This document shows positions 11,929 to 20,279 of a stretch of 23,951 nucleotides of DNA, in pieces. This stretch comes from DASWHR01 sp035541035 (lineage in GTDB: Bacteria; Actinomycetota; AC-67). The notes beneath the pieces are model-generated. The model was not told the DNA's origin. It did no database searches and saw only the letters and a list, made by a program, of their open reading frames with translations. Location of the stretch: the NCBI GenBank assembly GCA_035541035.1, contig DATLFO010000360.1, positions 1 to 23,951 of the forward strand, read 5' to 3'. The translations under genes and the position numbers were made by a program. The number at the start of each line of letters is the position of its first letter. Position 1 is the stretch's first letter.

Positions 11929-14634
11929 ATGACGGGATTCGGCGAGAGGAGCGGCGGGGCGGGCCGCCGGTTGCGGCGGGCCGCCGTGCTCGGCGTTGCC
12001 GCCGCGGCGCTGCTCGCGGTGCTGCCGATGCGTCACGGGGCTCGTGCGACGCCGCCGCCTGTGCGCGAGATCGGCTTCATGCGCTTCGGCTTCGACGCCC
12101 GGGCTGCGCAGCCGATGGCCGTGGACTCGGTCCTGCATCGCGGCTTCTACGCGGGCAACGACGACCACATGCACGTCTACGATCTGAAGGCGCTCAAAAA
12201 GATCGGCCGCTTCCCCATCACCCAGATCGGCTCGACCTTCGCGGTGGACGAGGCGAACCATCGGATCTTCTATCGCTCCTCCGGTCCCGCGCCGACCTGC
12301 GCGGACTCCACGCTGGTGGTGATCGACACGCGCACCTTCAAGGTCGCCACGCCACAGGTCCCCTGCTACGGCCGGCAGAGCGTGAGCTTCTACGTGCGAG
12401 GGATCTCCTACTACGCGCCGGCGAACAAGCTCTACGTGATCGGCGCGGGCGCGCTCGAGTCGGCACTGCTCGAGATCAGCGGTGTGCGCAGCTATCGCGA
12501 AAGCACGGTGATCCGCCAGCTCGACGCCGACACGCTCGCGCTGGACTGGGAGATCGACCTGTCGGACCGGTGCGACACGAACACCAACACCCCGAGCGCG
12601 GCCGATCCGGTGGTAGGCCGAAGCGCGCGCGGCGTGATCTCGTACTGCTACGCGGGCGGGCAGGGCCGCGCCGTGTGGATCCCGCTGGTGAGCGACCGTC
12701 CGGTCACCGGCGGCGACGGGAACGCCGTCGTGCGCGTCAGCCCGGCGGTCGGCCGCTCGACCACGCCGATCGTGGACTCCGGCAGCGGCCGTCTGCTGAT
12801 CCTCGAGGACCGTCCACCGTTCGGGCCGGGCGTGTGGGTCTACGATCCCGAGGCGCAGCGCTTCCACGGCGTCGTGCCGTCCGGTGTCTCGCTCGACCAC
12901 GAGGGCGTTCGCTACGACTACTGGCGCGGATTCGCAGGCGGCACCGGCCGGCTCTACATCCAGAACCGCAAAGGGCTGGTCCTGGCCGACGTGCGGGCGA
13001 CACCGCTGCCGCCGGGCGTGAGCTACCCGGTGCTGACCAACCGGACCGACGGTATCTCTCCGGGACCGATCTCGATCGACGCGCGTCTGGGCCGCCTGTT
13101 CTATCCGTATCCCGGCCGGGGCGGCTTCGTCGTGGTCGCCGACGAGGTTCCGCTCGCCCGCCGCGCCGCCGCGGACGACCCGGACGCCGGCACCGCCGAC
13201 ATCCCCGAAGCCGACGGAAAGACCGGCCGCACCTTCTCGAGCGAAGCGACCGCCTTCGGCGTGCACGTCGTCAACGTCGGCGGCATCCCTCGGCTCGTCA
13301 ACAACGCGGACGCGCTGTGCACGTCGGAGTCGGGCATCAATGATCGCGACGAGTTCGGCCGGTGTCCCGCGGACCGCGTGGTCACGCCCGGCAACCGCGA
13401 GTTCTTCGTCGCGTCCTCGTCGCTGGAGTCCGGATCGGACTCGGGTGCCGTCGCCGCGGCGCACGTGCTGCGCTTCGCGAGCGCCGACGCGGCCACCGAC
13501 TCCGACGTCCGCTCGATCGGCCGCTGCGGCGCCGACCGCGGCGGCGACCTCGTCGCGCCCGTGATCGCGGGTGCGTGCCCCAACGGGGAAGGGCAGCCGC
13601 TCGAGCCGGTCGCCGCCGGAACTCAGGGGACCGGCGGCAAGGGGTATCCGATTCCCGGCGCGATCTGTACCGACTTCGACGGAACGAAGGCGACCGACCG
13701 GGGAGGCGACTCGCCGCTCGGACGCGCGGCTGTGACCTGCGACAGCGGCTCCGGAGCGGCGGAGGGCAGCGCCTCGGCCGCGGCGGTCGAGATCCCGGGC
13801 GTGCTGTCGGTCGCATCGACGTCGTCGAGCGTGACGACCCGCGCAACGCCCAAGGGAGTCGAGACGATCACGACCGCGGTCGCCTCCGGCGTCGAGATCG
13901 GCGGTCAGATCGTCATCGGCCGGATCGCGACCACGGCCGTCACTCGCGCACACGGCCGTACCGGCACCACGATCGCGACGTTCGCGCGCGACTACAGCGA
14001 CGTCCGCGGCCCCGGAATCCGCTGCGCCGAATGCGATCCGGCGGCGGTCGCGGACGCGATCAACCGTCTCCTCGGCGCGCAGATGCGCGCCCGCGTGCCG
14101 GATGCGCACGTGCTCGCGAGCCCCCGCGGCTACCAAGGCATCGTCGCCAAGGAGCCCGGCCTGATCGCCTCCGACAAGGCGGTCAACGACGACGACACCA
14201 TCACCGTTAACGGCCTGGACGTGATCGTCTACAACGACTCCAGCCCGGCGAACCGCGGCGGAAGCGCCGGGCGGAGCCGCGTGATCGTGTCGCTCGCGGG
14301 CGTGGAGGCCGAGTCGCGCTACGGGATCTATCTGCTTCCCGACGCCGGCGAGATCCCCGGCGACGCCGGGAGCGTCGTGGTCTTCGATCCCGCGCCGGAC
14401 ATCGGCGGAGCAGACCCCGCCACCGAGGATCCGCGGCCGGAGCGGCCCCGGCCGGGCATGTCCGCCGGACCGGCCGGACCGGCCGGACCGGCCGAGGCGA
14501 TCGTGCGCTCGTTTGCGTTCGTGCGGAACCGCCCCGGCGAGTTCGGCATGCTGTTCGTGCTGTGGAGCCTGCTCGCCGCGCCGGCCTACCTCGCGCTCCG
14601 CCGCCGTGCGATGAGCAGGGTGCTGGACGTATGA
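11929..14634 (+). CDS. Large secreted, C-terminally anchored beta-propeller-like protein, first gene of the Liv-type operon
   Basis: This is a 901-residue protein of unrecognised family. A signal peptide (residues 1-40, ending ARA) is followed by a propeller-like region to about residue 430. That region has repeating units such as MHVYDLKALKKIGRFPI, LVVIDTRTFKV, TIRQLD-type strands, GVWVYDPEAQRFHGV and LYIQNRKGLVLADV. Residues about 440-830 are Ser/Thr/Ala/Gly-rich with scattered cysteines, including CAEC near 700. Then come a Gly-Pro-Ala stretch (about 846-855) and one C-terminal helix (FGMLFVLWSLLAAPAYLALRRR), giving a type I topology with most of the protein outside. Its stop overlaps the next start (ATGA), tying it to the binding protein. 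It could capture ligand or act as a receptor for the transporter; this is inference. The start ATG is chosen by the signal peptide; its ribosome-binding site is weak. Confidence 0.75.
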   Translation: MTGFGERSGGAGRRLRRAAVLGVAAAALLAVLPMRHGARATPPPVREIGFMRFGFDARAAQPMAVDSVLHRGFYAGNDDHMHVYDLKALKKIGRFPITQIGSTFAVDEANHRIFYRSSGPAPTCADSTLVVIDTRTFKVATPQVPCYGRQSVSFYVRGISYYAPANKLYVIGAGALESALLEISGVRSYRESTVIRQLDADTLALDWEIDLSDRCDTNTNTPSAADPVVGRSARGVISYCYAGGQGRAVWIPLVSDRPVTGGDGNAVVRVSPAVGRSTTPIVDSGSGRLLILEDRPPFGPGVWVYDPEAQRFHGVVPSGVSLDHEGVRYDYWRGFAGGTGRLYIQNRKGLVLADVRATPLPPGVSYPVLTNRTDGISPGPISIDARLGRLFYPYPGRGGFVVVADEVPLARRAAADDPDAGTADIPEADGKTGRTFSSEATAFGVHVVNVGGIPRLVNNADALCTSESGINDRDEFGRCPADRVVTPGNREFFVASSSLESGSDSGAVAAAHVLRFASADAATDSDVRSIGRCGADRGGDLVAPVIAGACPNGEGQPLEPVAAGTQGTGGKGYPIPGAICTDFDGTKATDRGGDSPLGRAAVTCDSGSGAAEGSASAAAVEIPGVLSVASTSSSVTTRATPKGVETITTAVASGVEIGGQIVIGRIATTAVTRAHGRTGTTIATFARDYSDVRGPGIRCAECDPAAVADAINRLLGAQMRARVPDAHVLASPRGYQGIVAKEPGLIASDKAVNDDDTITVNGLDVIVYNDSSPANRGGSAGRSRVIVSLAGVEAESRYGIYLLPDAGEIPGDAGSVVVFDPAPDIGGADPATEDPRPERPRPGMSAGPAGPAGPAEAIVRSFAFVRNRPGEFGMLFVLWSLLAAPAYLALRRRAMSRVLDV
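14464..14494 (+). repeat. 9-bp tandem repeat encoding Gly-Pro-Ala
   Basis: The unit CCGGCCGGA recurs about three times in frame and encodes AGPAGPAGPA just before the C-terminal membrane helix of the large secreted protein. It is a flexible collagen-like spacer. Confidence 0.7.
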
Positions 14635-16097
14635 GCCGCACCCCGTCGTCGGGATCGGGCGCGTGGGCCGCGGCCGGGATCGTGATCGCGATCAGCCTGC
14701 TGTCGGCATTCACCGCCCGGCTGCCCACGGTCGAGCCCGTCGTCAATGCGAGCGCGCCGGTCGCCGATCCCGGCGCCGCTCCCGCCGGCGGCGAGGCCCC
14801 GGTGGCCGCGCCGGCCGGCAGCGACGGACCGGTCCCGGTGCCGGCCGGCAGCGCGCCGGTCACGACGGTCGGCGGAAAGGTCTACGACTGCGCGAAGGGA
14901 CACAACGCCGGCGCGACCGACGTGGGCGTGACGGCGAAGGAGATCCGCTTCGCCGCGACCGTGGTCAAGACCGGCATCGCCAAAGACTTCCTCGCCGACG
15001 CGCAGTTCGGCATGGAGGCCGTGCGTCAGAAGGTCAACCGCCAGGGAGGCGTGTGCGGGCGCACCATCCAGATCACGTATCAGGACGACGGGTGGGAGCC
15101 GGCACGCGGCCAGCGCATCATCGAAGGCTGGATCCAGTCGAAGAAGTTTTTCGGGCTCGCGGTGAATCCGTCCAGCGAAGGCGTGCGCGGCGCGATCGAC
15201 TCGCACGTGATCCGCGACGCGAAGTTCCCGGTGATCGGCTCCGATGGCCAGCTGATCGACCAATACCAGGATCCGTGGGTATGGCCGGTCGCGACCTCGA
15301 CCGCGTCGGTCATGCACATCATGGCGCGCCACGCCTGGCAGCAAGGCGCACGTCGGTTCGGGATCGTGTGGGATCAGAACTACCGCTTCGGCGTCGAAGG
15401 CCACAAGGCGTTCCTCGGCTCGATCAAGCGCCTCGGCGGCACGGTCACCTCGGACGTGGGCGTGCAGGGCGGGCAGCAGTCGTACTCGAACCAGGTCAAC
15501 GACTTCATCGGCAGCTGCGGCGGAACCTCGTTCGCCCGATGTGACTTCGTTGCGATGCTGCTCGAGCCGGCCACCGCGACGCGCTGGGTCGGTGACGGCG
15601 GGCTCGGCAACGGCAACCAGCGGCCGCGTGTTGGCATCGGGGCGCCGCAGCCGCTGTTCGTGGACGCGTTCGCGCGCGACTGCGGAAAGTACTGCGACGG
15701 CATGCTGGTGTGGACCTCGTTCAAGCCGCCGCTGGACCCGTTCGACAAGGAGCCGGCGGTCGCGACCTACTTGGCCGACCTGCGGCGCGTGAACTCGAAG
15801 GCCGACGCGAACAACCCGCACGTGCAGGGCGCTTATATCGGGATGCAACTGCTCGTCGAAGCGCTCACGCGGCTCGGCCCGGCCCCGACGCGGCTCGGGA
15901 TCAAGGCGGTGCTCGATACGATGACCTTCGAGACGGGCCTGGCGCCCCCGATGCGCTTCTCGAAGGGCCGCCCGCAGTTCCCCAACGTGAAGGCCCAGGC
16001 GTTCGCGTCGCTGGCGCAGACCGGATCGTTCCAGGGATGGCGCTACGCGAACTCCGGCTTCATCGACGACGTCGACGCCGGCAAGGACGCGGCCTGA
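14631..16097 (+). CDS. LivK-type substrate-binding protein with N-terminal membrane anchor
   Basis: This is a 488-residue extracytoplasmic receptor of an ABC importer. A hydrophobic segment at residues 12-28 has no lipobox cysteine, so it is a signal anchor or a normal signal peptide. An Ala/Pro/Gly-rich linker follows (about 32-80). The Peripl_BP_6 two-lobed domain occupies the rest: TAKEIRFAATVVKTGIAKDF, a QGGVCGRTIQITYQDDGW strand, FFGLAVNPSSEGVRGA, and the hinge-region HVQGAYIGMQLLVEAL. This family binds branched-chain amino acids, amides, urea or aromatic acids; the ligand cannot be read from sequence. Extra cysteines (C87, the pair GSCGGTSFARC, and CGKYC) suggest disulfides. It starts by ATGA overlap with the large secreted protein and is followed one base later by livH. 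Confidence 0.9.
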   Translation: MSRTPSSGSGAWAAAGIVIAISLLSAFTARLPTVEPVVNASAPVADPGAAPAGGEAPVAAPAGSDGPVPVPAGSAPVTTVGGKVYDCAKGHNAGATDVGVTAKEIRFAATVVKTGIAKDFLADAQFGMEAVRQKVNRQGGVCGRTIQITYQDDGWEPARGQRIIEGWIQSKKFFGLAVNPSSEGVRGAIDSHVIRDAKFPVIGSDGQLIDQYQDPWVWPVATSTASVMHIMARHAWQQGARRFGIVWDQNYRFGVEGHKAFLGSIKRLGGTVTSDVGVQGGQQSYSNQVNDFIGSCGGTSFARCDFVAMLLEPATATRWVGDGGLGNGNQRPRVGIGAPQPLFVDAFARDCGKYCDGMLVWTSFKPPLDPFDKEPAVATYLADLRRVNSKADANNPHVQGAYIGMQLLVEALTRLGPAPTRLGIKAVLDTMTFETGLAPPMRFSKGRPQFPNVKAQAFASLAQTGSFQGWRYANSGFIDDVDAGKDAA

Positions 16098-16098
16098 C

Positions 16099-16980
16099 GT
16101 GAACGACTTCTTCGTCAACATCATCTTGACGATGCCGCTCGTCGGCGCCTACACGATGTTCGCGCTCGGGATCGTCTTCATCTACCGCGGCTCTAAGGTG
16201 CTCAACCTCGCGCACGGCGCGATGGCGATGTTCCCGGCCTACGTCGCCTACTCGGCGGCGCAGCGAACGAGTGTGTTCGTCGCGCTGGCCGTCGCGCTCG
16301 TCGCCGGCGCGCTGCTCGGGCTCGGCGTTGAGCGCATCGTGGTGCGGCGGCTCCGCCCGAGCGGCCCGACCGCGCAGACCGTCGGCACCGTCGCGGTCCT
16401 GGGATTGCTGATCGCGATCGCCGCGCGGCTGTGGGGAACGACGCCGCTGCTGGCGCCGCAGATCTTCCCGAAGCAGATCTATCAGGTCGGCAACGCCACG
16501 CTTCAGCTCGGATCGGTCGGGCTGTTCGCCGTGGCCCTGGCCGCGGCCGCCGCGTTCATCGCGCTGTTCAAGTACACCGACCTCGGCCTGGCGCTGCGCG
16601 CGAGCGCGAACAATCCGCGCGCCGCAGGCCTGGTCGGCATCGATCCCGAGAAGACCACCGCGGTCGCGTGGGCATTCGCGGGCGTGCTCGCGGCGCTCGG
16701 CGGCGTGCTGCTTGCCGCAACCACGAACCTGCATCCGTACACGCTCTCGCTCGAGGTGCTGCCCGCGTTCGTCGCGGCTCTGCTGGGCGGGCTCGACGAC
16801 GTCAAAGGCGCGGTGATCGGCTCGATCTTCGTCGGCATGGTGATCGGCATCGTGCCAACGCTGCCGGTGATCGGCTCAACGGTCGGCATCCAGCAGGCCG
16901 TGCTCGGCCTCGTCGCGGTCGTGGTGATGGGACTTCGCGGCCAACGGTTCTCGGCCTCGGACGTGCGGAGCGGCCTGTGA
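16099..16980 (+). CDS. livH: Branched-chain amino acid-type ABC transporter permease
   Basis: This is a 293-residue inner-membrane permease with about eight helices. Family signatures are FALGIVFIYRGSKVLNLAHGAMAM near residues 22-45, LALRASANNPRAAGLVGIDPEKT (about 162-184, the cytoplasmic coupling region that contacts the ATPase) and PAFVAALLGGLDDVKGAVIGSIFVG. Length and order match LivH. It starts with GTG one base after the binding-protein stop and ends in a GTGA overlap with the LivM-LivG fusion gene. It pairs with the LivM half of the next protein. Confidence 0.93.
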   Translation: MNDFFVNIILTMPLVGAYTMFALGIVFIYRGSKVLNLAHGAMAMFPAYVAYSAAQRTSVFVALAVALVAGALLGLGVERIVVRRLRPSGPTAQTVGTVAVLGLLIAIAARLWGTTPLLAPQIFPKQIYQVGNATLQLGSVGLFAVALAAAAAFIALFKYTDLGLALRASANNPRAAGLVGIDPEKTTAVAWAFAGVLAALGGVLLAATTNLHPYTLSLEVLPAFVAALLGGLDDVKGAVIGSIFVGMVIGIVPTLPVIGSTVGIQQAVLGLVAVVVMGLRGQRFSASDVRSGL

Positions 16981-18992
16981 GGCTCGCAGAGACCGACCGC
17001 CGCGTCTACCGGATGCTGGCCCGGGCCGCCGTCGTCGCCGCGCTGATCCTTGCGCCGTGGCTGCCGCCGCTGTCGTCGCAGCCCGCGCTCGTCCAGGCGG
17101 CGAACCTGGCGGGCGAGTACGCGCTGATCGCGATGAGCCTGGTGATCCTGACCGGCTGGGTCGGGCAGATCTCGCTCGGGCAAGGGGCCTTCGTCGGCAT
17201 CGGCGCGTTCACCACCGGCCTGCTCGCGCGCGAGGCCGGCATCCCGTTCCCGATCAACCTTCCGATCGTCGTCGCGGTGACCGCGGCGGTGGCGTCGCTG
17301 CTGGGGCTCGTCGCGTTGCGCGTGCGCGGCCTCTACCTGGCGGTCGCGACGCTGATCTTCGCCTATGTCGCCGACAAGTTCCTGTTCACCTCCGCGTGGC
17401 TGGTCGGCGAAGGCGGCTCGTCCACGATCCCGAACCGAACCATCGGCCGTCCCGGCACCGTCACGTTCTTCGACTTCCGCTCCAAGGAGGTCTTCTATCT
17501 GGTCGTGCTCGCCGCGGTGGCGGCGGCTTGGTACGCGGCGATGAACCTTCGCGAGTCCAAGACCGGCCGCGCGTTCTTCGCGGTACGCGGCTCCGAGACC
17601 GCGGCCGTCTCGCTCGGCATCGACGTCACGCGCTACAAGCTGCTCGCGTTCGCGCTGTCGGGCGCGCTCGCCGGGATCGCGGGCACGCTGATGATGACCG
17701 ACCTCAAGACTGCGACGCCGACAGGCTTCGACTTCACTCGCTCGCTGTTCTATCTCGGCATCGCCGTCACCGGCGGCATCGGATCGCTCGGCGGTGCCAT
17801 CGCCGCCAGCGGCGCGTTCGCGTTCCTGAACGCGATCGGCCAGATCTGGGACACCGCGCTCACCCGCGCGATCGCCGACAATCTCGACATTGTGTCGGTC
17901 GGTCTTTTGCTGCTGGTGCTGCTGGCCTATCCCGGGGGTCTGGGCGCGGCCGGGGCCGCCGTGGGGAAGCGATTGCGGGAACGCGCGCGATCCGGGCGCC
18001 GCGAAAGCGTGTCGGACGAAGCGCCATCCCGCCCTGCGCGGCAGCGCGTTCCGAGGCGGCGCGGCGTCGAGCGGCGAGCCCTGGACTTTTCGCATCTGGA
18101 GTCCGAGCCGCGCGACGATGAGCTTTCCGTGATCGGCTCGGCCGCCGCGCAGCAGGCTCGCCGCGATTGGCGCACCGCCCAGCCCGCGCCGCTCGACCTT
18201 CCCGAGGACCGGTCGCAGCGCGAGCCGATCCTGGAGGCCCGCAACATCGTCGTGCGCTTCGGGGGGCTGACCGCGGCCGACGATGTGACCGTCGAGGTTC
18301 GCAAAAGCGAGATCGTGGGGCTCATCGGCCCGAACGGTGCCGGCAAGACCACGACCTTCAACGCGATCGCCGGATTGAACGAGCCGGCGAGCGGAACCGT
18401 GCGCCTCTACGGCCAGGATGCGACGACGCTGCCGGTGCACGTGCGTGCCCAGATGGGCGTCGGCCGGACCTTCCAGCTCATCCAGCTGTTCCCGCAGCTG
18501 TCGGTGTTCGAGAACCTGCTCGTCGCCACGCATCTGCACAACGACACCGGCGTGCTGCGCCACCTCGCCCTGACCGACGCCGCGATCGAAGCCGAGCGCG
18601 AGGCGCGGCGATCCGTCCGCCGGATCATCGGCATGCTCGGCCTGGAAGACGTCGCCGACCGCCGCGTCGCCGGCCTCCCCTTCGGCGTCCTGCGTCACGT
18701 CGAGCTCGCGCGGGCCCTCGTGACGCGCGCGCCGCTGCTCATGCTCGACGAGCCCGCCAGCGGTCTGGACAACACCGAGACCGACGAGTTCGCCCGCTTG
18801 CTGAAGTTCATCCGGGCCGAGCTCGGCGTGTCGATCCTGCTGATCGAGCACGATGTCCGTATGGTGACGAGTGTGTGCGACTACATCTACGTGATCAACC
18901 GCGGCGCGCCGCTCGCCGACGGCACGCCGTCCGAGATCCAGCGTCACCCCGACGTGGTCGCCGCCTATCTGGGCGAGGCGGTGCACGCATGA
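16977..18992 (+). CDS. LivM-LivG fusion: permease joined to ATPase
   Basis: This single 671-residue polypeptide has a LivM permease half (about 1-322: LTGWVGQISLGQGAFVGIGAF, RGLYLAVATLIFAYV, RGSETAAVSLGIDVTRYKLLAFALSG). A charged linker of about 90 residues follows (RRESVSDEAPSRPARQRVPRR...). The LivG ATPase half begins near 415. Walker A is GPNGAGKTTTF near 450; Walker B is LLMLDEPASGL near 588; the H-loop is LLIEHDVRMV near 624. The ABC signature is LPFGVLRHVELARAL, where LivG proteins usually show LPYGDQRRLEIARAL, so the Gln is absent. Permease and ATPase are normally separate proteins in this family. The gene starts with GTG inside the livH stop and ends by ATGA overlap with the lipoprotein gene. 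The frame is open and intact across the junction, so this is not an obvious sequencing artefact. Confidence 0.92.
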   Translation: MRLAETDRRVYRMLARAAVVAALILAPWLPPLSSQPALVQAANLAGEYALIAMSLVILTGWVGQISLGQGAFVGIGAFTTGLLAREAGIPFPINLPIVVAVTAAVASLLGLVALRVRGLYLAVATLIFAYVADKFLFTSAWLVGEGGSSTIPNRTIGRPGTVTFFDFRSKEVFYLVVLAAVAAAWYAAMNLRESKTGRAFFAVRGSETAAVSLGIDVTRYKLLAFALSGALAGIAGTLMMTDLKTATPTGFDFTRSLFYLGIAVTGGIGSLGGAIAASGAFAFLNAIGQIWDTALTRAIADNLDIVSVGLLLLVLLAYPGGLGAAGAAVGKRLRERARSGRRESVSDEAPSRPARQRVPRRRGVERRALDFSHLESEPRDDELSVIGSAAAQQARRDWRTAQPAPLDLPEDRSQREPILEARNIVVRFGGLTAADDVTVEVRKSEIVGLIGPNGAGKTTTFNAIAGLNEPASGTVRLYGQDATTLPVHVRAQMGVGRTFQLIQLFPQLSVFENLLVATHLHNDTGVLRHLALTDAAIEAEREARRSVRRIIGMLGLEDVADRRVAGLPFGVLRHVELARALVTRAPLLMLDEPASGLDNTETDEFARLLKFIRAELGVSILLIEHDVRMVTSVCDYIYVINRGAPLADGTPSEIQRHPDVVAAYLGEAVHA

Positions 18993-19516
18993 AGCGCTTC
19001 GCGCTCGTTGCGCTGATCGCGCTCGCCGCGTGCAGCGGCGATCCGTCCGTAGGCGACAGAGCGTCTCCCCGAGCCTCGTCGCCGCCGCCGGCTGCGGCGT
19101 CCTCGCCCGCGACCGCGATGGAGGGGCGGACCGGTGGGAGCCCGTCACCCGGCACGGCTCCCGGCGCCGGCGTGGCGCCGAGCGCGCAGGCGAGCGCCTC
19201 CACCGTCGCCGCCTCCCTCGCCAGGCCCTGCGTCCCCGCCGGACAGACCCAGACGATGACGGTGACCGGCCTGAAGCCCAACGAGGTCACCGGCTACAGC
19301 ACGCAGTACTCGGACGGATCGAATGAGCTGACCAACAAAAGCTACACGAGCGGATTCGGCAACGGCGTTGCCGGGCCGAACGGCCGCTACGAAACGACCT
19401 GGGTCGTGCCGGCCGCCGCGCCCGCCGGGCGCGCCGAGGTGCTGGTCATCTGGGCGTCGGGCACGGAGCCGCTTCGCGTATCGTTCATGATCCCGGCCGG
19501 CGGGCAGGGCTGCTGA
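18989..19516 (+). CDS. Lipoprotein of unknown function within the transporter operon
   Basis: This is a 175-residue lipoprotein. The N-terminus MKRFALVALIALAAC has a lipobox LAAC with lipidated C15. A Ser/Pro/Ala-rich linker covers about residues 18-78. The compact C-terminal domain of about 95 residues (CVPAGQTQTMTVTGLKPNEVTGY ... LVIWASGTEPLRVSFMIPAG) looks like an immunoglobulin-like beta sandwich, with its first and last cysteines (about 82 and 175) likely bonded. It lies between livG and livF, with ATGA overlap upstream and one base before the livF start. It is therefore made in step with the ATPases, although it acts outside. It is not a classical Liv component and may help dock the non-lipidated binding protein; this is inference. 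Confidence 0.82.
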   Translation: MKRFALVALIALAACSGDPSVGDRASPRASSPPPAAASSPATAMEGRTGGSPSPGTAPGAGVAPSAQASASTVAASLARPCVPAGQTQTMTVTGLKPNEVTGYSTQYSDGSNELTNKSYTSGFGNGVAGPNGRYETTWVVPAAAPAGRAEVLVIWASGTEPLRVSFMIPAGGQGC

Positions 19517-19517
19517 G

Positions 19518-20279
19518 TTGCTCGAGATCCGCGGCATCGACGTCTTCTACGGTCCGATCCAAGGGCTGCGCGGGGTCTCGATGACGGTGGGCGAAGGTGA
19601 GCGGGTCGCGCTCGTGGGCGCGAACGGCGCCGGAAAGACCACGACGCTGCGTGCGATCAGCGGGATGCTCGCTCCCGCGGCCGGCGAGATCCTGTTCGAG
19701 GGAACCCCGATCCACGGGCTCAAGCCCAATCAGGTCGTCGCTCGGGGGATCGCGCACCTGCCCGAGGGCCGCGAGCTGTTCACCGAGCTCTCCGTCGAGG
19801 ACAACCTCAGGGCCGGCTATTGGACGCAGCGAAAGAACGGCTCGTTCGCCGCTCAGCGCGACCGGGTGATGGATCACTTTCCGATTCTTCGCGAACGCGC
19901 CGCGCAGGCCGCCGGCACGCTGTCGGGTGGCGAGCAGCAGATGCTCGGCGTGGCGCGCGCGCTGATGTCGAACCCGCGCCTGCTGATCGTCGACGAGCTC
20001 TCGCTCGGCTTGGCACCCAAGATCGTGTCGCAGCTGTTCGACATCCTGCGCGAGGTCAACGTTGCAGGCTGCGCCGTCCTGATCGTCGAGCAGTTCGTGC
20101 ACATGGCGCTCGCCAACACCGACCGTGCCTACGTGCTCGCCAAAGGCGAGGTGGTGCTGGGAGGCGCCAGCGCGGACCTGGCCGCCGACCCGAAGCTGGT
20201 CGCGTCCTATCTCGGCGACGACGAGCCCGACGACGAGCCCAACGACGAGCCGAAGCGGAGAGGAGCACGCAAGCGGTGA
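19518..20279 (+). CDS. livF: Branched-chain amino acid-type ABC transporter ATPase
   Basis: This is a 253-residue ATPase. Walker A is GANGAGKT (34-41), the signature LSGGEQQ (135-141), and Walker B LLIVDE (155-160) followed by LSLGLAP. The switch position is VEQ (190-192), the Gln variant usual in LivF. It should pair with the LivG half of the fusion protein. A C-terminal acidic-Pro repeat tail (DDEPDDEPNDEPKRRGARKR) extends past the family's normal end. The start is TTG at 19518, one base after the lipoprotein stop, which suggests translation by coupling rather than by its own site. The end overlaps the next gene (GTGA). Confidence 0.93.
   Translation: MLEIRGIDVFYGPIQGLRGVSMTVGEGERVALVGANGAGKTTTLRAISGMLAPAAGEILFEGTPIHGLKPNQVVARGIAHLPEGRELFTELSVEDNLRAGYWTQRKNGSFAAQRDRVMDHFPILRERAAQAAGTLSGGEQQMLGVARALMSNPRLLIVDELSLGLAPKIVSQLFDILREVNVAGCAVLIVEQFVHMALANTDRAYVLAKGEVVLGGASADLAADPKLVASYLGDDEPDDEPNDEPKRRGARKR

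Noticed and set aside
11833..14136. Long minus-strand open frame opposite the large secreted protein
   Set aside because: Translation is Arg/Asp/His-rich shadow; the plus strand has a signal peptide, anchor helix and stop-start coupling.
16503..19148. 881-codon minus-strand open frame opposite livH and livMG
   Set aside because: It is antisense to unmistakable Liv domains and has no recognisable motif.
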